DNA from: JAXGXJ01 sp040772905
GTDB lineage: Bacteria; Actinomycetota; Thermoleophilia; RBG-16-64-13
Length of the DNA stretch: 64,000 nt
Reading direction: 5' to 3'
Assembly (NCBI GenBank): GCA_040772905.1
Contig: JAXGXJ010000008.1
Span: 124,001-188,000 of the forward strand
The notes below the pieces were generated by a model, which did no database searches, was not told the DNA's origin, and saw only the letters and a program-made list of their open reading frames with translations. The first letter of the stretch is position 1. Every line of letters begins with the position of its first letter. Shown here one piece after another: positions 27,659 to 36,954 of this stretch. Made by a program: the position numbers and the translations under genes.

Positions 27659-28212
27659 TCCGGGACCTGATAGCCGACGGCAAGAGGCGCATGGAGAGCG
27701 CTCTCGAGGCCCTTCGCAGCGAGTTCAACACTGTCCGCACGGGCAGGGCCTCCACGGCACTGCTCGACCGTCTGCAGGTGGAGTACTACGGGACCAAGAC
27801 CCCGCTCAAGCAGGTGGCCAACTTGGCTACTCCCGATCCGCGCACCATCTCCGTCACTGTATACGACAAGGGCGCTGTCAAGTCGGTGGCTCGAGCCATC
27901 GAGGAGTCCGATTTGGCCCTTACGCCCAACGTCGACGGCATGGTGATCCGCCTCCACATCCCTCCGCTCACCGCCGAGCGGCGCAAGGACCTGGTGAAAC
28001 AGGTCAAGAACATGGCCGAGGACCAGCGCATCGCCATCCGTAACGTCCGCCGCGACGTCATCCAAGACCTCAAAGACCTCAAGAAAGAGGGCGAGATCTC
28101 CGAGGATGACGAGCGCCGGGCCGAGGAAGAGGTGCAGAAACTCACCGACGCGTCCATCGAGCGTGTGAACGAACTTCTCCATCACAAGGAACAAGAGATC
28201 CTCGAGATCTGA
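27655..28212 (+). CDS. frr: Ribosome recycling factor
   Basis: Splits post-termination ribosomes together with EF-G. The 185-residue protein has FNTVRTGRAS, YYGTKTPLKQVANLATPDPR and the C-terminal RRDVIQDLKDLKKEGEISED. ATG overlaps the pyrH stop. A complete, ordinary member. Confidence 0.96.
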   Translation: MIRDLIADGKRRMESALEALRSEFNTVRTGRASTALLDRLQVEYYGTKTPLKQVANLATPDPRTISVTVYDKGAVKSVARAIEESDLALTPNVDGMVIRLHIPPLTAERRKDLVKQVKNMAEDQRIAIRNVRRDVIQDLKDLKKEGEISEDDERRAEEEVQKLTDASIERVNELLHHKEQEILEI

Positions 28213-28213
28213 C

Positions 28214-29005
28214 GTGGCACTCCGCGACTGGCTCAACGCTCTCCGCCGGGGCCGGAGCCGGAGCAGTTCCGGTGGGGATGTGTCGTCCCCGAGAGGCAGA
28301 GTGCCCTTTCACGTCGCGATCATCATGGATGGCAACGGCCGATGGGCTCAGAGACGCCATCTGCCCGTAGCGGCCGGACACCGGGCCGGCACTCAGGCGG
28401 TGCGGCGTGTTATCCAGGCGGCCCGGGATCTCGGGTTGGGCCAATTGACCCTCTACTCCTTCTCGACCGAGAACTGGAACCGTTCCCAGGAGGAGGTGCA
28501 GGGGCTCATGCGTCTTCACGCCGAGATGATCCAGACTGAGGTCCCCGAACTGCACGAGAACGGATGCAGGGTGCTCTTCGTGGGTCGCCGCGATCGGTTG
28601 GACCAGGGATTGCTGGAGAAGATGGCCTGGGCCGAGGCACTCACGGCCGGCAACCGGCGCATGGTGTTGTTCATCGCCTTCGACTACGGCGGGCGCCGGG
28701 AGATCGTGGATGCCGTCCACAAGGCGCTCGCGGCTGGGGTGGCGCCGGAAGAGCTGGCTGAGGAACACATCGGTGGGTATCTCTATTCGCCGGAGATGCA
28801 AGACCCCGACTTGGTCATCCGTACGTCGGGTGAGCGGAGGCTGTCGAACTTCCTGCTGTGGCAGTCCGCGTATTCCGAACTCTACTTCTCCGACCGTCTG
28901 TGGCCGGATTTCGGCGAGGCCGACCTTCTCGAGGCGATAGAGGATTACGGCAGGCGTGAGCGCCGCTTCGGCGCGCGCAGGGGAGAGGCGGAGCCTCGTG
29001 CTTAG
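28214..29005 (+). CDS. uppS: Isoprenyl transferase (undecaprenyl pyrophosphate synthase)
   Basis: Adds isopentenyl units in cis to make the lipid carrier for cell-wall synthesis. The 263-residue product has the active-site IIMDGNGRWAQRR, YSFSTENWNRS, and RTSGERRLSNFLLWQSAYSE. A 30-residue Arg/Ser-rich tail precedes the core. GTG start one base after frr. It overlaps cdsA by eight bases. Confidence 0.94.
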   Translation: MALRDWLNALRRGRSRSSSGGDVSSPRGRVPFHVAIIMDGNGRWAQRRHLPVAAGHRAGTQAVRRVIQAARDLGLGQLTLYSFSTENWNRSQEEVQGLMRLHAEMIQTEVPELHENGCRVLFVGRRDRLDQGLLEKMAWAEALTAGNRRMVLFIAFDYGGRREIVDAVHKALAAGVAPEELAEEHIGGYLYSPEMQDPDLVIRTSGERRLSNFLLWQSAYSELYFSDRLWPDFGEADLLEAIEDYGRRERRFGARRGEAEPRA

Positions 29006-29816
29006 GTCGCGCATCCTCGTGGCCGTCATCGGCATCCCCATCGGCTTGGCCGCGGTCATATACGGGGGATATTTCATCCTGGGTCTGGCCGTCATCCTCA
29101 CCGTGCTCGGCATGCATGAGTACTACACGCTCTTGCGTCCCTACAAGCCCAACCTGCTGGTGGGCTATCTGGCTGCCTTGGCGGTGGTGTTCGGCGCATA
29201 CTTCCTGGGGGCGCCCGGTCTCCTGGCCGGGCTGGCGGCGCTGGTGCTGCTCACCTTCTTCTGGGCGCTCTTCGGGGAGTTGGGCGCGCATCTGGTGGGC
29301 AGGATGGCGGTGACGCACTTCGGCACCCTGTGGGTGGCGGCCGGGTTCGCCTACCTGCTGCTGCTGCGCGATCTCAACCATGGTATGGCCCTCACCATCA
29401 TGGTGCTGGGCTGCACCATCCTCAACGACACCTTCGCCTATGCGGTGGGCCGGGCCGTGGGACGACATCGCATGGCGCCGCGCATCTCACCCAAGAAATC
29501 CGTCGAGGGGGCCATCGGCGGCATCGTGGGCTCGGTGGTGGCGGCATTGGTGGTCAAACTGTATGCGCCGTGGTTGCCGGTGCGCGAAGCTATCATCTTG
29601 GGCTTGGTCATAGGCGTGGTGGGGCAGTGGGGCGACCTGTTCGAATCGGCGGTCAAGCGCGACTTCGGGGTCAAGGATTCGGGCAAGATCCTGCTCGGCC
29701 ATGGAGGCGTCCTCGATCGTTTCGACTCCATCCTCTTCGCCGGATTCGTCACCTACTGGGCGGTCGTGCTCCTGTTGGGCGACACGGTGACGGTGACTAC
29801 GTTCGTGGCGCCGTGA
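28998..29816 (+). CDS. cdsA: Phosphatidate cytidylyltransferase
   Basis: Makes CDP-diacylglycerol. The 272-residue protein has about eight hydrophobic segments and the C-terminal signature ISPKKSVEGAIGG, GDLFESAVKRDFGVKDSG and LGHGGVLDRFDS. The metal site usually written SD reads ND here (ILNDTFAYAVGRAVG). GTG start inside the end of uppS. Transmembrane throughout. Confidence 0.94.
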   Translation: MLRSRILVAVIGIPIGLAAVIYGGYFILGLAVILTVLGMHEYYTLLRPYKPNLLVGYLAALAVVFGAYFLGAPGLLAGLAALVLLTFFWALFGELGAHLVGRMAVTHFGTLWVAAGFAYLLLLRDLNHGMALTIMVLGCTILNDTFAYAVGRAVGRHRMAPRISPKKSVEGAIGGIVGSVVAALVVKLYAPWLPVREAIILGLVIGVVGQWGDLFESAVKRDFGVKDSGKILLGHGGVLDRFDSILFAGFVTYWAVVLLLGDTVTVTTFVAP

Positions 29817-29820
29817 GGTC

Positions 29821-30960
29821 ATGAGGCGGGTCGTCATACTCGGTTCCACCGGCTCCATCGGGGTGCAGGCGCTCCACGTGGTGGCCGCCTCGTCCGATCT
29901 GACCGTGGTGGGGCTGTCGTGTGATCGCAACGTGGGGCTGCTGCTGGAGCAGGCGGTGTCGCTGGGGGTACGACACGTGGCTGTGGCGGATGAAGGGGTG
30001 GCCGCGTCGGTGACGTCGGGCCTCTACCCGGAGTTGCAGGTGCGTACGGGAGCGGGGGCGGCCGCCCGGCTGGTGGAAGAGGTGGAGGCCGATCTGGTCC
30101 TCAACGCCATCGTGGGCTTCGCGGGTCTGGAATCGTCGCTGAAGTGTCTTCAGGCCGGCACCACGCTGGCTCTGGCCAACAAAGAGAGCCTGGTGTGCGC
30201 CGGTTCACTCGTGATGGATGTCGCCTCTCGGACCGGAGCCGCGCTCCTGCCTGTAGACTCGGAGCACTCCGCGCTCTTCCAGTTGGTGCACGCGGCGGGC
30301 AGGGAGGCCGTGGAGTCGTTGGTGCTCACGGCGTCGGGGGGTCCCTTTCGCGGCAGGACCGTGGCGGACTTGGCCACCGTCACTCCCGAGGAAGCCCTGG
30401 CTCATCCCACTTGGGTGATGGGCCCCAAGATCAGCATCGATTCAGCGACGCTGGCCAACAAGGGCCTGGAGATCATCGAGGCGCATCATCTCTTCGGTGT
30501 TGCGTATGACCGTATAGAGGTGGTGGTGCATCCGCAGTCGGTGGTCCACTCCGCCGTACGTCTCCGTGACGGTGCGTTGCTCGCCCACATGGGGGTTGCC
30601 GACATGCGGGTGCCCATAGCCTACGCTCTGCATCACCCGGAACGCGTACGCGTGGACGTGCCGGCCCTGGATCTCTTCAGCGCGGGTCCGCTCGATTTCC
30701 TGGCTCCGGATGACGATACCTTTCCCATGATCCGTCTGGCCCGGACCGCGGGGCAGGGCGGGGACCGCATGACCTGCGCCTTCAATGCCGCCAACGAGGA
30801 GGCGGTGCGGGCCTTCCTGGACGGTCGCTTGCCGTTCCTGGGCATCGCGCACGTGGTGGAACGGGTACTGGAGGAGAGCGATACGGGCGCCTTCGGAACG
30901 TATGCCGAGGTGGCGGCCGTCGATGAGGAAGCGCGGATGCGCGCGCGGCACAAGATCTGA
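29821..30960 (+). CDS. dxr: 1-deoxy-D-xylulose 5-phosphate reductoisomerase
   Basis: Second step of the MEP isoprenoid pathway, converting DXP to MEP with NADPH. The 379-residue protein has the Rossmann start ILGSTGSIGVQAL, ALANKESLVCAG, the metal site PVDSEHSALFQ and the loop ASGGPFRG. ispG follows two genes later, so this organism makes isoprenoids by the MEP route. Confidence 0.95.
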   Translation: MRRVVILGSTGSIGVQALHVVAASSDLTVVGLSCDRNVGLLLEQAVSLGVRHVAVADEGVAASVTSGLYPELQVRTGAGAAARLVEEVEADLVLNAIVGFAGLESSLKCLQAGTTLALANKESLVCAGSLVMDVASRTGAALLPVDSEHSALFQLVHAAGREAVESLVLTASGGPFRGRTVADLATVTPEEALAHPTWVMGPKISIDSATLANKGLEIIEAHHLFGVAYDRIEVVVHPQSVVHSAVRLRDGALLAHMGVADMRVPIAYALHHPERVRVDVPALDLFSAGPLDFLAPDDDTFPMIRLARTAGQGGDRMTCAFNAANEEAVRAFLDGRLPFLGIAHVVERVLEESDTGAFGTYAEVAAVDEEARMRARHKI

Positions 30961-30969
30961 GGAACACGC

Positions 30970-32184
30970 GTGACTACATTCATCGGCATAGTGGTGGCTA
31001 TCATCGGGCTGGGTTTTCTCATCCTGGCCCACGAGTTCGGCCATTTCATCGTGGCGAAACTCACCGGCATGAGGGTGGAGGAGTTCAGCCTGGGATTCGG
31101 ACGATACCTGGTGAGCAAGCGCATCGGCGAGACCATCTACGGCATCTCGGCGCTCCCGTTGGGCGGATACGTGCGCGTGACCGGCATGCATCGGGAGGAG
31201 TTCGCCGCCCGTGTGGCCGAGGCTCGAGAAGAGGCCGAGCAGCTGCGCGTTCTTACGGAGGATTGGGAGGACGAGAGCGTGGAGATGCCCGACTCGCCTG
31301 AGACCGGCGGCCGCCGTCCCCAGGACCCCGAAGACCGTCTGGCCGGACCGCGAGCCCTGAGTGCCCAGGAGATCGCGGCCACGCCGCTAGAGCGCCGCTA
31401 CTACTCACATCCCTTCTGGCACAAGCTGCTCTTCATCACCGCGGGCGTCACCATGAACATGGTGGTGGCCTTCCTGCTTTTCTACGCCGTGGGCTGGTAC
31501 CAGGGCGAGAACCTGGTGAGCACGGTGGTGGAAAATATCGAACCGGGGACACCGGCGGCGGTCGCCGGTGTGCAGGTTGGCGACCGCATAGTCGAGGTGG
31601 CCGGCGCCGAGGTGTCCGATTGGGAGGAGGTGCGCACCCAGATCCTCACCCACCCCGGCCAGCGCGTGCCTGTGGTGGTGGAGAGGGCGGGGCGCACGGT
31701 GGAACTCCAAGCCGACATCATGACGCAGGAGGACGGCACTGGATTCCTGGGTGTGCAACCGGGCGTCGAGCATCGCGACCTGGGCCCCGTGAGCGCGTTC
31801 GGATACGCGGGTCGCACCACGGGCAACATGGTGGTCCTCATCATCAAGAGCATCGGCATGATGTTCACCGGCGATGTACCGGTGACCGGTTCCCAGGGCT
31901 TGGCGGGGCCCGTGGGCATCATCCAGCTGTCCACCCAAGCGGTGGAAGGCGGTTACTACCTCATGCTCCTGGCCCTCATCAGCATCAACCTGGCCATCCT
32001 CAACATGATCCCGCTGCTGCCTCTGGACGGGGGGCACGCGCTCTTCAGCATCATCGAGAAGGTGCGGGGCAAGAGCGTCTCTCTGCGCACCTTCGAGCGC
32101 GTGTCGATGGTGGGGCTGGTGTTGTTCGTGCTCCTGTTCATCGTGGCTACCACCAACGACTTCGGTCGTCTCTTCGGGGGTTGA
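30970..32184 (+). CDS. rseP: Site-2-type membrane zinc metalloprotease (RseP/MucP family)
   Basis: Intramembrane protease that cuts anti-sigma factors and remnant signal peptides. The 404-residue protein has the zinc site ILAHEFGHF (His21, Glu22, His25) in the first transmembrane helix, one PDZ domain (about 180-260), and a second metal ligand in NLAILNMIPLLPLDGGHALF. Between the first and second helices lies a charged insert of about 50 residues rich in Glu and Asp. GTG start. Confidence 0.93.
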   Translation: MTTFIGIVVAIIGLGFLILAHEFGHFIVAKLTGMRVEEFSLGFGRYLVSKRIGETIYGISALPLGGYVRVTGMHREEFAARVAEAREEAEQLRVLTEDWEDESVEMPDSPETGGRRPQDPEDRLAGPRALSAQEIAATPLERRYYSHPFWHKLLFITAGVTMNMVVAFLLFYAVGWYQGENLVSTVVENIEPGTPAAVAGVQVGDRIVEVAGAEVSDWEEVRTQILTHPGQRVPVVVERAGRTVELQADIMTQEDGTGFLGVQPGVEHRDLGPVSAFGYAGRTTGNMVVLIIKSIGMMFTGDVPVTGSQGLAGPVGIIQLSTQAVEGGYYLMLLALISINLAILNMIPLLPLDGGHALFSIIEKVRGKSVSLRTFERVSMVGLVLFVLLFIVATTNDFGRLFGG

Positions 32185-32242
32185 GATGACGCTCCCAGGC
32201 CGGCGCAGGCCGGTCCACTATCAGGATAGGTAGGGTAGACCT

Positions 32243-33313
32243 GTGTTCAGTCGTCGGCAGGTGGATGTGGGCGGAGTGTTGGTGGGGGCGGATGCTCCCG
32301 TGGCCGTTCAGTCCATGACCAACACCCGCACCTCGGACGTGCCCGCCACTCTGGCTCAGATCCGAGCCCTGACCACCGCGGGCGCGGTTCTGGTGCGCTG
32401 CGCCGTTCCCGACGAGGAGAGCGCTCGGGCTTTTCGGGCCCTGGTGGACGAGAGCCCCGTTCCTCTCATCGCCGACGTGCATTTCGACTATCGCCTGGCT
32501 GTGGCCGCGCTGGGAGCCGGCGCCGCCGGGGTGAGGATCAATCCGGGCAACATCGGAGGAGAGGAGCGGGTGCGCGCCGTAGTCGCCGCAGCCGCGGACA
32601 CCGGAGCCGTCATCCGTGTGGGGGTGAACAGCGGCTCTCTGCAACGTGACCTGCGCGACCTGGAAGCCCGCGACCCGGCGGGCGCTCTGGTGGAGTCGGC
32701 GGTACGGTACTGCGCACTCTTGGAGGGGATGGGCTTCGAGTCCATCAAGGTATCGGCCAAGTCGTCGTCACCTCTGGTCACCATCGCCGCCAACCGGGCG
32801 CTGGCTGAGCGTATCCCCTATCCATTGCACATCGGCGTGACCGAGGCCGGTACGCGCTGGGCGGGGTCTATCCGCAGTTCGGTGGCGCTGGGAGTCTTGC
32901 TGGCCGACGGAGTGGGGGACACCATCCGGGTGTCTCTCACCGGAGACCCCGTTGAAGAGGTGCGGGTGGCGCTGGAGATACTCCGCACCTTGGGGTTGGC
33001 GCCGCGTGGACCGCGGGTCATCTCTTGCCCCACCTGTGGTCGGACACGCATCGACCTGGAGCCTCTGGCAGCCGAGGTGGAGCGTCGTCTGGAGGCGCTG
33101 GGGGCGGATCTGGAGGTGGCAGTCATGGGCTGCATCGTCAACGGTCCCGGCGAGGCCCGCAAGGCTGACTTCGGTATCGCCGGGGGCGAGGGTGAGGGTG
33201 TGGTGTTCGTGGCCGGGCGGCCCGTGTGCAAGGTGCCTCAGGACAGGCTGGTGGACGAGCTGTTCGCGCGGATCGCGGCCGCGGGGTACGGAGAGCCGCC
33301 CGACTCGAAGTAG
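32243..33313 (+). CDS. ispG: 4-hydroxy-3-methylbut-2-en-1-yl diphosphate synthase (flavodoxin type)
   Basis: Penultimate step of the MEP pathway, an iron-sulfur enzyme. The 356-residue product has VQSMTNTRTSDV, ADVHFDYRLA, RINPGNIG and the 4Fe-4S ligands Cys262 and Cys265 (SCPTCGR) and Cys297 (MGCIVNGPGE). This is the two-domain bacterial form without the plant insert. GTG start with AGGTAGGG before it. Confidence 0.94.
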   Translation: MFSRRQVDVGGVLVGADAPVAVQSMTNTRTSDVPATLAQIRALTTAGAVLVRCAVPDEESARAFRALVDESPVPLIADVHFDYRLAVAALGAGAAGVRINPGNIGGEERVRAVVAAAADTGAVIRVGVNSGSLQRDLRDLEARDPAGALVESAVRYCALLEGMGFESIKVSAKSSSPLVTIAANRALAERIPYPLHIGVTEAGTRWAGSIRSSVALGVLLADGVGDTIRVSLTGDPVEEVRVALEILRTLGLAPRGPRVISCPTCGRTRIDLEPLAAEVERRLEALGADLEVAVMGCIVNGPGEARKADFGIAGGEGEGVVFVAGRPVCKVPQDRLVDELFARIAAAGYGEPPDSK

Positions 33314-33335
33314 GTCGCGGGAGGCCGGGTCCGCG

Positions 33336-33365
33336 TTCCAAGTGACGCCGCTGGACTGCTAGACT
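33336..33365 (+). promoter_or_regulatory. Possible promoter of proS
   Basis: TAGACT (33360-33365) with a weak TTCCAA 18 bases before, in the 112-base gap after ispG. The leader that follows has a GC-rich stem (about 33377-33400) and ends in GAGGAGG before the proS ATG. Confidence 0.35.
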
Positions 33366-33425
33366 GACTTGACTGCGCGCGGGCTACGCGCCGCGCGCCA
33401 TCCATCGTCATCCGAGGAGGACCTG

Positions 33426-35165
33426 ATGCGGGCCACAGCCCTGTTCATGCCCACGGTCAAAGAGGACCCGGCCGACGCCGAGGCGGTCAGCCACAAGCTG
33501 ATGGTGCGGGGCGGCTTCGTCCGCCAGTTCGCCTCTGGCATGTACGTGTATCTGCCCTTGGGGTGGCGGGTCATGGAGCGCATCTGCACCATCATCCGGC
33601 AGGAGATGGACGCCATCGGGGCCCAGGAACTCTCCATGCCCACGCTGCATCCGGCCGACGTCTGGCAGGCGACGGGCCGATACGATGCCATCGGTCAAGA
33701 GATGTTCAGGTTCCAGGACCGTGGGGGGCGCGACATGGTGCTGGCCATGACGCACGAAGAGGTATTCGCCTGGCTGGCGTCGCGCGAACTACGCTCGTAT
33801 CGCGACCTGCCGCAGACCTGGTATCAGGTGCAGCTCAAGTTCCGAGACGAGCCTCGGCCCAAGGGCGGAGTCATGCGCACGCGGGAGTTCCTCATGAAGG
33901 ACTCCTACACCTTCGATGTGGACGAAGCCGGGCTGGAGAAGAGCTATCAGAAGCACATCGGGGCCTACGACCGCATCTTCAGCAGGTGTGGGCTGGAGTT
34001 CTACCGGGTGGAGAGTGACAGCGGCTTCATGGGCGGGGCGCAGGCGCACGAGTACATGGCGCCTTCGGCCGCCGGCGAGGACAAGGTGGCCATGTGCGAG
34101 GCGTGTGGCTACGCCGCCAACGTGGAACTGGCCCGCTCGGTGGCCCTTTCGCCTGCGGCCGACCAGGCGGGTGACGGTCCGGCAGTGGGTGAAGGTCTCG
34201 CGGCCCCGGAACCTGTGGCCACTCCGGACCAGCGCACCATCGACGAGGTCTCGGCGTTCTTGGGCATCGCCCCGTCCTCTCTCATCAAGGCGCTCGTGTA
34301 CATGGCCGGCCGTGAACCCGTGATGGCGCTCGTGCGCGGCGATCACGGATTGCACGAGAACAAACTGGCCCGCTATCTGAAGGCCGAGGTGCGTCCGGCT
34401 CACCCGGAAGAGGTGTCGCAGGCCACCGGCGCTGAGGTGGGCTTCGTGGGTCCTGTGGGCGTGAGACTGCGTCTCATCGCCGACGAGAGCCTTCGTCCCG
34501 ATGGGCCGGGCGGCGCCCGCGCGTACGCGGCGGGCGCCAACAAGGCGCACACCCACCTGCGCGGCGTGGTGGTGGGCCGTGATTTCACCCCCGAGTTCGC
34601 CGACCTGCGCGAGGCCCAAGAAGGCGACGGGTGCCCGGAATGCGGCGCGCCGCTCGTCGTGAAGCAGGTCATCGAGATCGGCAACATCTTCAAGCTGGGC
34701 ACGAAATACTCGGCCCCGTTGGGCGCCACGGTGCTGGATGAGTCGGGGAACGAACGGCCCATCATCATGGGCTCCTACGGCATCGGGCCTGCGCGCATCG
34801 CAGCCGCTGCGGTGGAGCAGAACAGCGACGAGCGAGGCATCGTGTGGCCGAAGAGCATCGCTCCCTTCGATGTCCACCTCGTGCAGGTGCAGATGAAGGA
34901 TGAGGTCCAGAGCCGGGTGGCGGCCGAGCTCTATGCGGCTCTGCTGGACGAGGGCTGGCAGGTGCTTTGGGACGATCGCGATCAACGTCCGGGCTTCAAG
35001 TTCGCCGATGCCGAGCTCATCGGGTGTCCGGTGCGGGTGACGGTGGGCAAGAAGGCCGGCGAGGGCATCGTGGAAGTGCAGCCTCGCGTCGGCGGCGAGC
35101 GGGCGGAGGTGGCGGTGACCGAGTGTGCCGGGCGAGTGAAGGCGCTATGGGAGGCGGCACGATGA
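33426..35165 (+). CDS. proS: Prolyl-tRNA synthetase (bacterial type with editing domain)
   Basis: Charges tRNA-Pro. The 579-residue class II enzyme has GMYVYLPLGWRVMERI, LAMTHEEV, PRPKGGVMRTREFLMKDSYTF and the motif 3 region GSYGIGPARI, then an anticodon-binding domain. An INS (YbaK-like) editing domain sits in the middle (about 230-390). Two Cys pairs flank it (CEACGY and CPECGA), possibly binding zinc. The start is fixed by GAGGAGG eight bases before the ATG. Confidence 0.96.
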   Translation: MRATALFMPTVKEDPADAEAVSHKLMVRGGFVRQFASGMYVYLPLGWRVMERICTIIRQEMDAIGAQELSMPTLHPADVWQATGRYDAIGQEMFRFQDRGGRDMVLAMTHEEVFAWLASRELRSYRDLPQTWYQVQLKFRDEPRPKGGVMRTREFLMKDSYTFDVDEAGLEKSYQKHIGAYDRIFSRCGLEFYRVESDSGFMGGAQAHEYMAPSAAGEDKVAMCEACGYAANVELARSVALSPAADQAGDGPAVGEGLAAPEPVATPDQRTIDEVSAFLGIAPSSLIKALVYMAGREPVMALVRGDHGLHENKLARYLKAEVRPAHPEEVSQATGAEVGFVGPVGVRLRLIADESLRPDGPGGARAYAAGANKAHTHLRGVVVGRDFTPEFADLREAQEGDGCPECGAPLVVKQVIEIGNIFKLGTKYSAPLGATVLDESGNERPIIMGSYGIGPARIAAAAVEQNSDERGIVWPKSIAPFDVHLVQVQMKDEVQSRVAAELYAALLDEGWQVLWDDRDQRPGFKFADAELIGCPVRVTVGKKAGEGIVEVQPRVGGERAEVAVTECAGRVKALWEAAR

Positions 35166-35190
35166 CTTCATTGTGTGAAGTATATGGCCG

Positions 35191-35219
35191 TTGTCGTAGT
35201 CAGGCGCCGGTGCTATAAT
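35191..35219 (+). promoter_or_regulatory. Promoter of the rimP-nusA-infB operon
   Basis: TTGTCG (35191-35196), 17 bases, and a perfect TATAAT (35214-35219). The start near 35226 gives a leader of about 70 bases containing the attenuator-like hairpin. Confidence 0.75.
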
Positions 35220-35251
35220 CCCGCGGTCATTCGAAAACCAAGTCGTCTTGC

Positions 35252-35285
35252 CAAAGTGGGTGCGGGTGGGCCCACTTTTGTTTTA
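35252..35285 (+). terminator. Attenuator-like terminator in the rimP-nusA leader
   Basis: AAAGTGGG pairs with CCCACTTT (8 bp, loop of 10 bases) and is followed by TGTTTTA, a proper T-rich end. It lies after the promoter and before rimP. Within it GTGGGCCCAC (35266-35275) is itself palindromic and could compete with the terminator stem. Feedback by NusA, a termination factor, would fit. Confidence 0.65.
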
Positions 35286-35296
35286 GGGAAGAGGCC

Positions 35297-35749
35297 GTGG
35301 AACTCAATGAGGACTGGCTCCAGCAGATCATCGACCGAGAGGTCGAGGGCGTGGAGTTGGTCATGGCGCAGATGGCGGGGAGCAGGCGGCAGAGAGTCGT
35401 CAGGCTGTTCATAGACCATCAAGGTGGTGTGACCCACGACCTGTGCGCCCGGGTGTCGACGGTGGTGGGTGATGCGCTCGAGGAGGGCGAGGTCATCGAC
35501 GGACCGTACACCCTGGAGGTGAGCTCGCCGGGCATCGAGAGGCCTCTGCGGAAACGCAGCCATTTCGAGGCGCAAGTGGGCGAGCAGGTGTACGTGAAGA
35601 CCAAGGTCCCCATCCAGGGACGCAAGGTCTGGCAGGGGACTCTCCGCGAGGTGGGTCCCGAGCACGTGGAGATCGAAGAGGCGGGAGAGACAGCACGCAT
35701 CCCGCTGGGCGAGATAACTGACGCCCATCTGAAATACGAGTTCAGATAG
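35297..35749 (+). CDS. rimP: Ribosome maturation factor RimP
   Basis: Needed for 30S assembly. The 150-residue protein has the N-terminal alpha/beta domain ending in LEVSSPGIERPLRKRSHF, the family signature, and a C-terminal Sm-like barrel. GTG start with GGGAAGAGG upstream. It begins the standard rimP-nusA-ylxR-infB operon. Confidence 0.93.
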   Translation: MELNEDWLQQIIDREVEGVELVMAQMAGSRRQRVVRLFIDHQGGVTHDLCARVSTVVGDALEEGEVIDGPYTLEVSSPGIERPLRKRSHFEAQVGEQVYVKTKVPIQGRKVWQGTLREVGPEHVEIEEAGETARIPLGEITDAHLKYEFR

Positions 35750-35758
35750 GGGGAGGGA

Positions 35759-36928
35759 ATGAACAGAGAGACGATAGAGGCTCTCAAGCAGATCGAGAAA
35801 GAGAAGAGCATTCCCTTCGACCTGCTCATCGAGGCACTGGAGGACGCTCTCCATTCGGCCTACAACAAGACCGCGAGTGCCGTGCCTTTCTCCGAGGTGA
35901 AGATCGACCGCGAGACGGGAGAGATCCACGTCTTCGAGCTCGTCTTCCCGCCGGGCGAGGAGCCGGAAGTGCAGGACGAAGAGACCGTCATCGACACGTC
36001 TTCTGCCGAACGGCATGAGATAACTCCAGAGGATTTCGGGCGCATCGCTGCGCAGACGGCCAAGCAGGTCATCTATCAGCGCATCCGTGAAGCTGAGCAG
36101 GGCATCGTCTTCCAGGAGTACTCCGACCGCATCGGAGAGATCGTCACCGGCATCGTGCAGCAGTCCGACAGTCGCTACACTCTGGTCGATCTGGGCCGCG
36201 TCGAGGCTCGCCTGCCCAAAAGCGAGCAGGTGCCCACCGAGCGCTACGAGCACGGCATGCGCCTGAAAGCGGTCATCAAAGAGGTCTCGCAGAACCCCAA
36301 AGAGCCGCCCATCATCCTGTCGCGGCGCAGCGAGGAGCTCGTCCGCCGGCTGTTCGAACTGGAGGTCCCGGAGATCTCGGATGGTCTGGTGGAGATCGTG
36401 GGTGTGGCACGCGAACCTGGGTATCGCTCGAAGATCTCGGTGGTGTCGCACAGCGACGGTGTCGACCCCGTGGGTGCCTGCGTGGGACCGAGGGGGTCCC
36501 GGGTGCGTATGGTGGTCTCGGAGTTGCGGGGCGAGAAGATCGACATCATCCCCTTCGATCAGGAGCCGGCCCGCTTCGTGGCCAAAGCGCTCTCCCCGGC
36601 GAGGGTGCGTGAAGTGCTGCTCGACGACGAGAACCGCGAGGCGACCGTAGTGGTGCCGGATGACCAGTTGTCTCTGGCCATCGGTAAGGATGGACAGAAC
36701 GCCCGTCTCGCCAATCGTCTGACGGGCTGGAAGATCGACATCAAGTCCGAGACCGAGATGAACGAAGAGGACAAGGTCTTGACGGCCACCGAGGTGGAGA
36801 CCGAAGTGGCCGACGGACGCTGTCACGCCTTGACCGTGGGCGGCAAGCGCTGCCCGAACGCGGCCTTGGCAGGCAGTCGATACTGCGGTATACCTTCTCA
36901 TCAAGCGCTGGAAGACGGCCGGCGCTGA
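35759..36928 (+). CDS. nusA: Transcription factor NusA with C-terminal Cys-rich tail
   Basis: Binds RNA polymerase and nascent RNA to control pausing, termination and antitermination. The 389-residue protein has an N-terminal polymerase-binding domain, an S1 domain, and KH1 and KH2 (DPVGACVGPRGSRVRMVVSEL, SLAIGKDGQNARLANRLTGW). It lacks the acidic repeats of proteobacterial NusA. Its last 35 residues hold Cys355, Cys365, Cys376 and His381 in a zinc-finger-like spacing. Nine bases after rimP. Confidence 0.94.
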   Translation: MNRETIEALKQIEKEKSIPFDLLIEALEDALHSAYNKTASAVPFSEVKIDRETGEIHVFELVFPPGEEPEVQDEETVIDTSSAERHEITPEDFGRIAAQTAKQVIYQRIREAEQGIVFQEYSDRIGEIVTGIVQQSDSRYTLVDLGRVEARLPKSEQVPTERYEHGMRLKAVIKEVSQNPKEPPIILSRRSEELVRRLFELEVPEISDGLVEIVGVAREPGYRSKISVVSHSDGVDPVGACVGPRGSRVRMVVSELRGEKIDIIPFDQEPARFVAKALSPARVREVLLDDENREATVVVPDDQLSLAIGKDGQNARLANRLTGWKIDIKSETEMNEEDKVLTATEVETEVADGRCHALTVGGKRCPNAALAGSRYCGIPSHQALEDGRR

Positions 36929-36954
36929 GCGATGAGCGGGTGGGGGGAAAGGCG

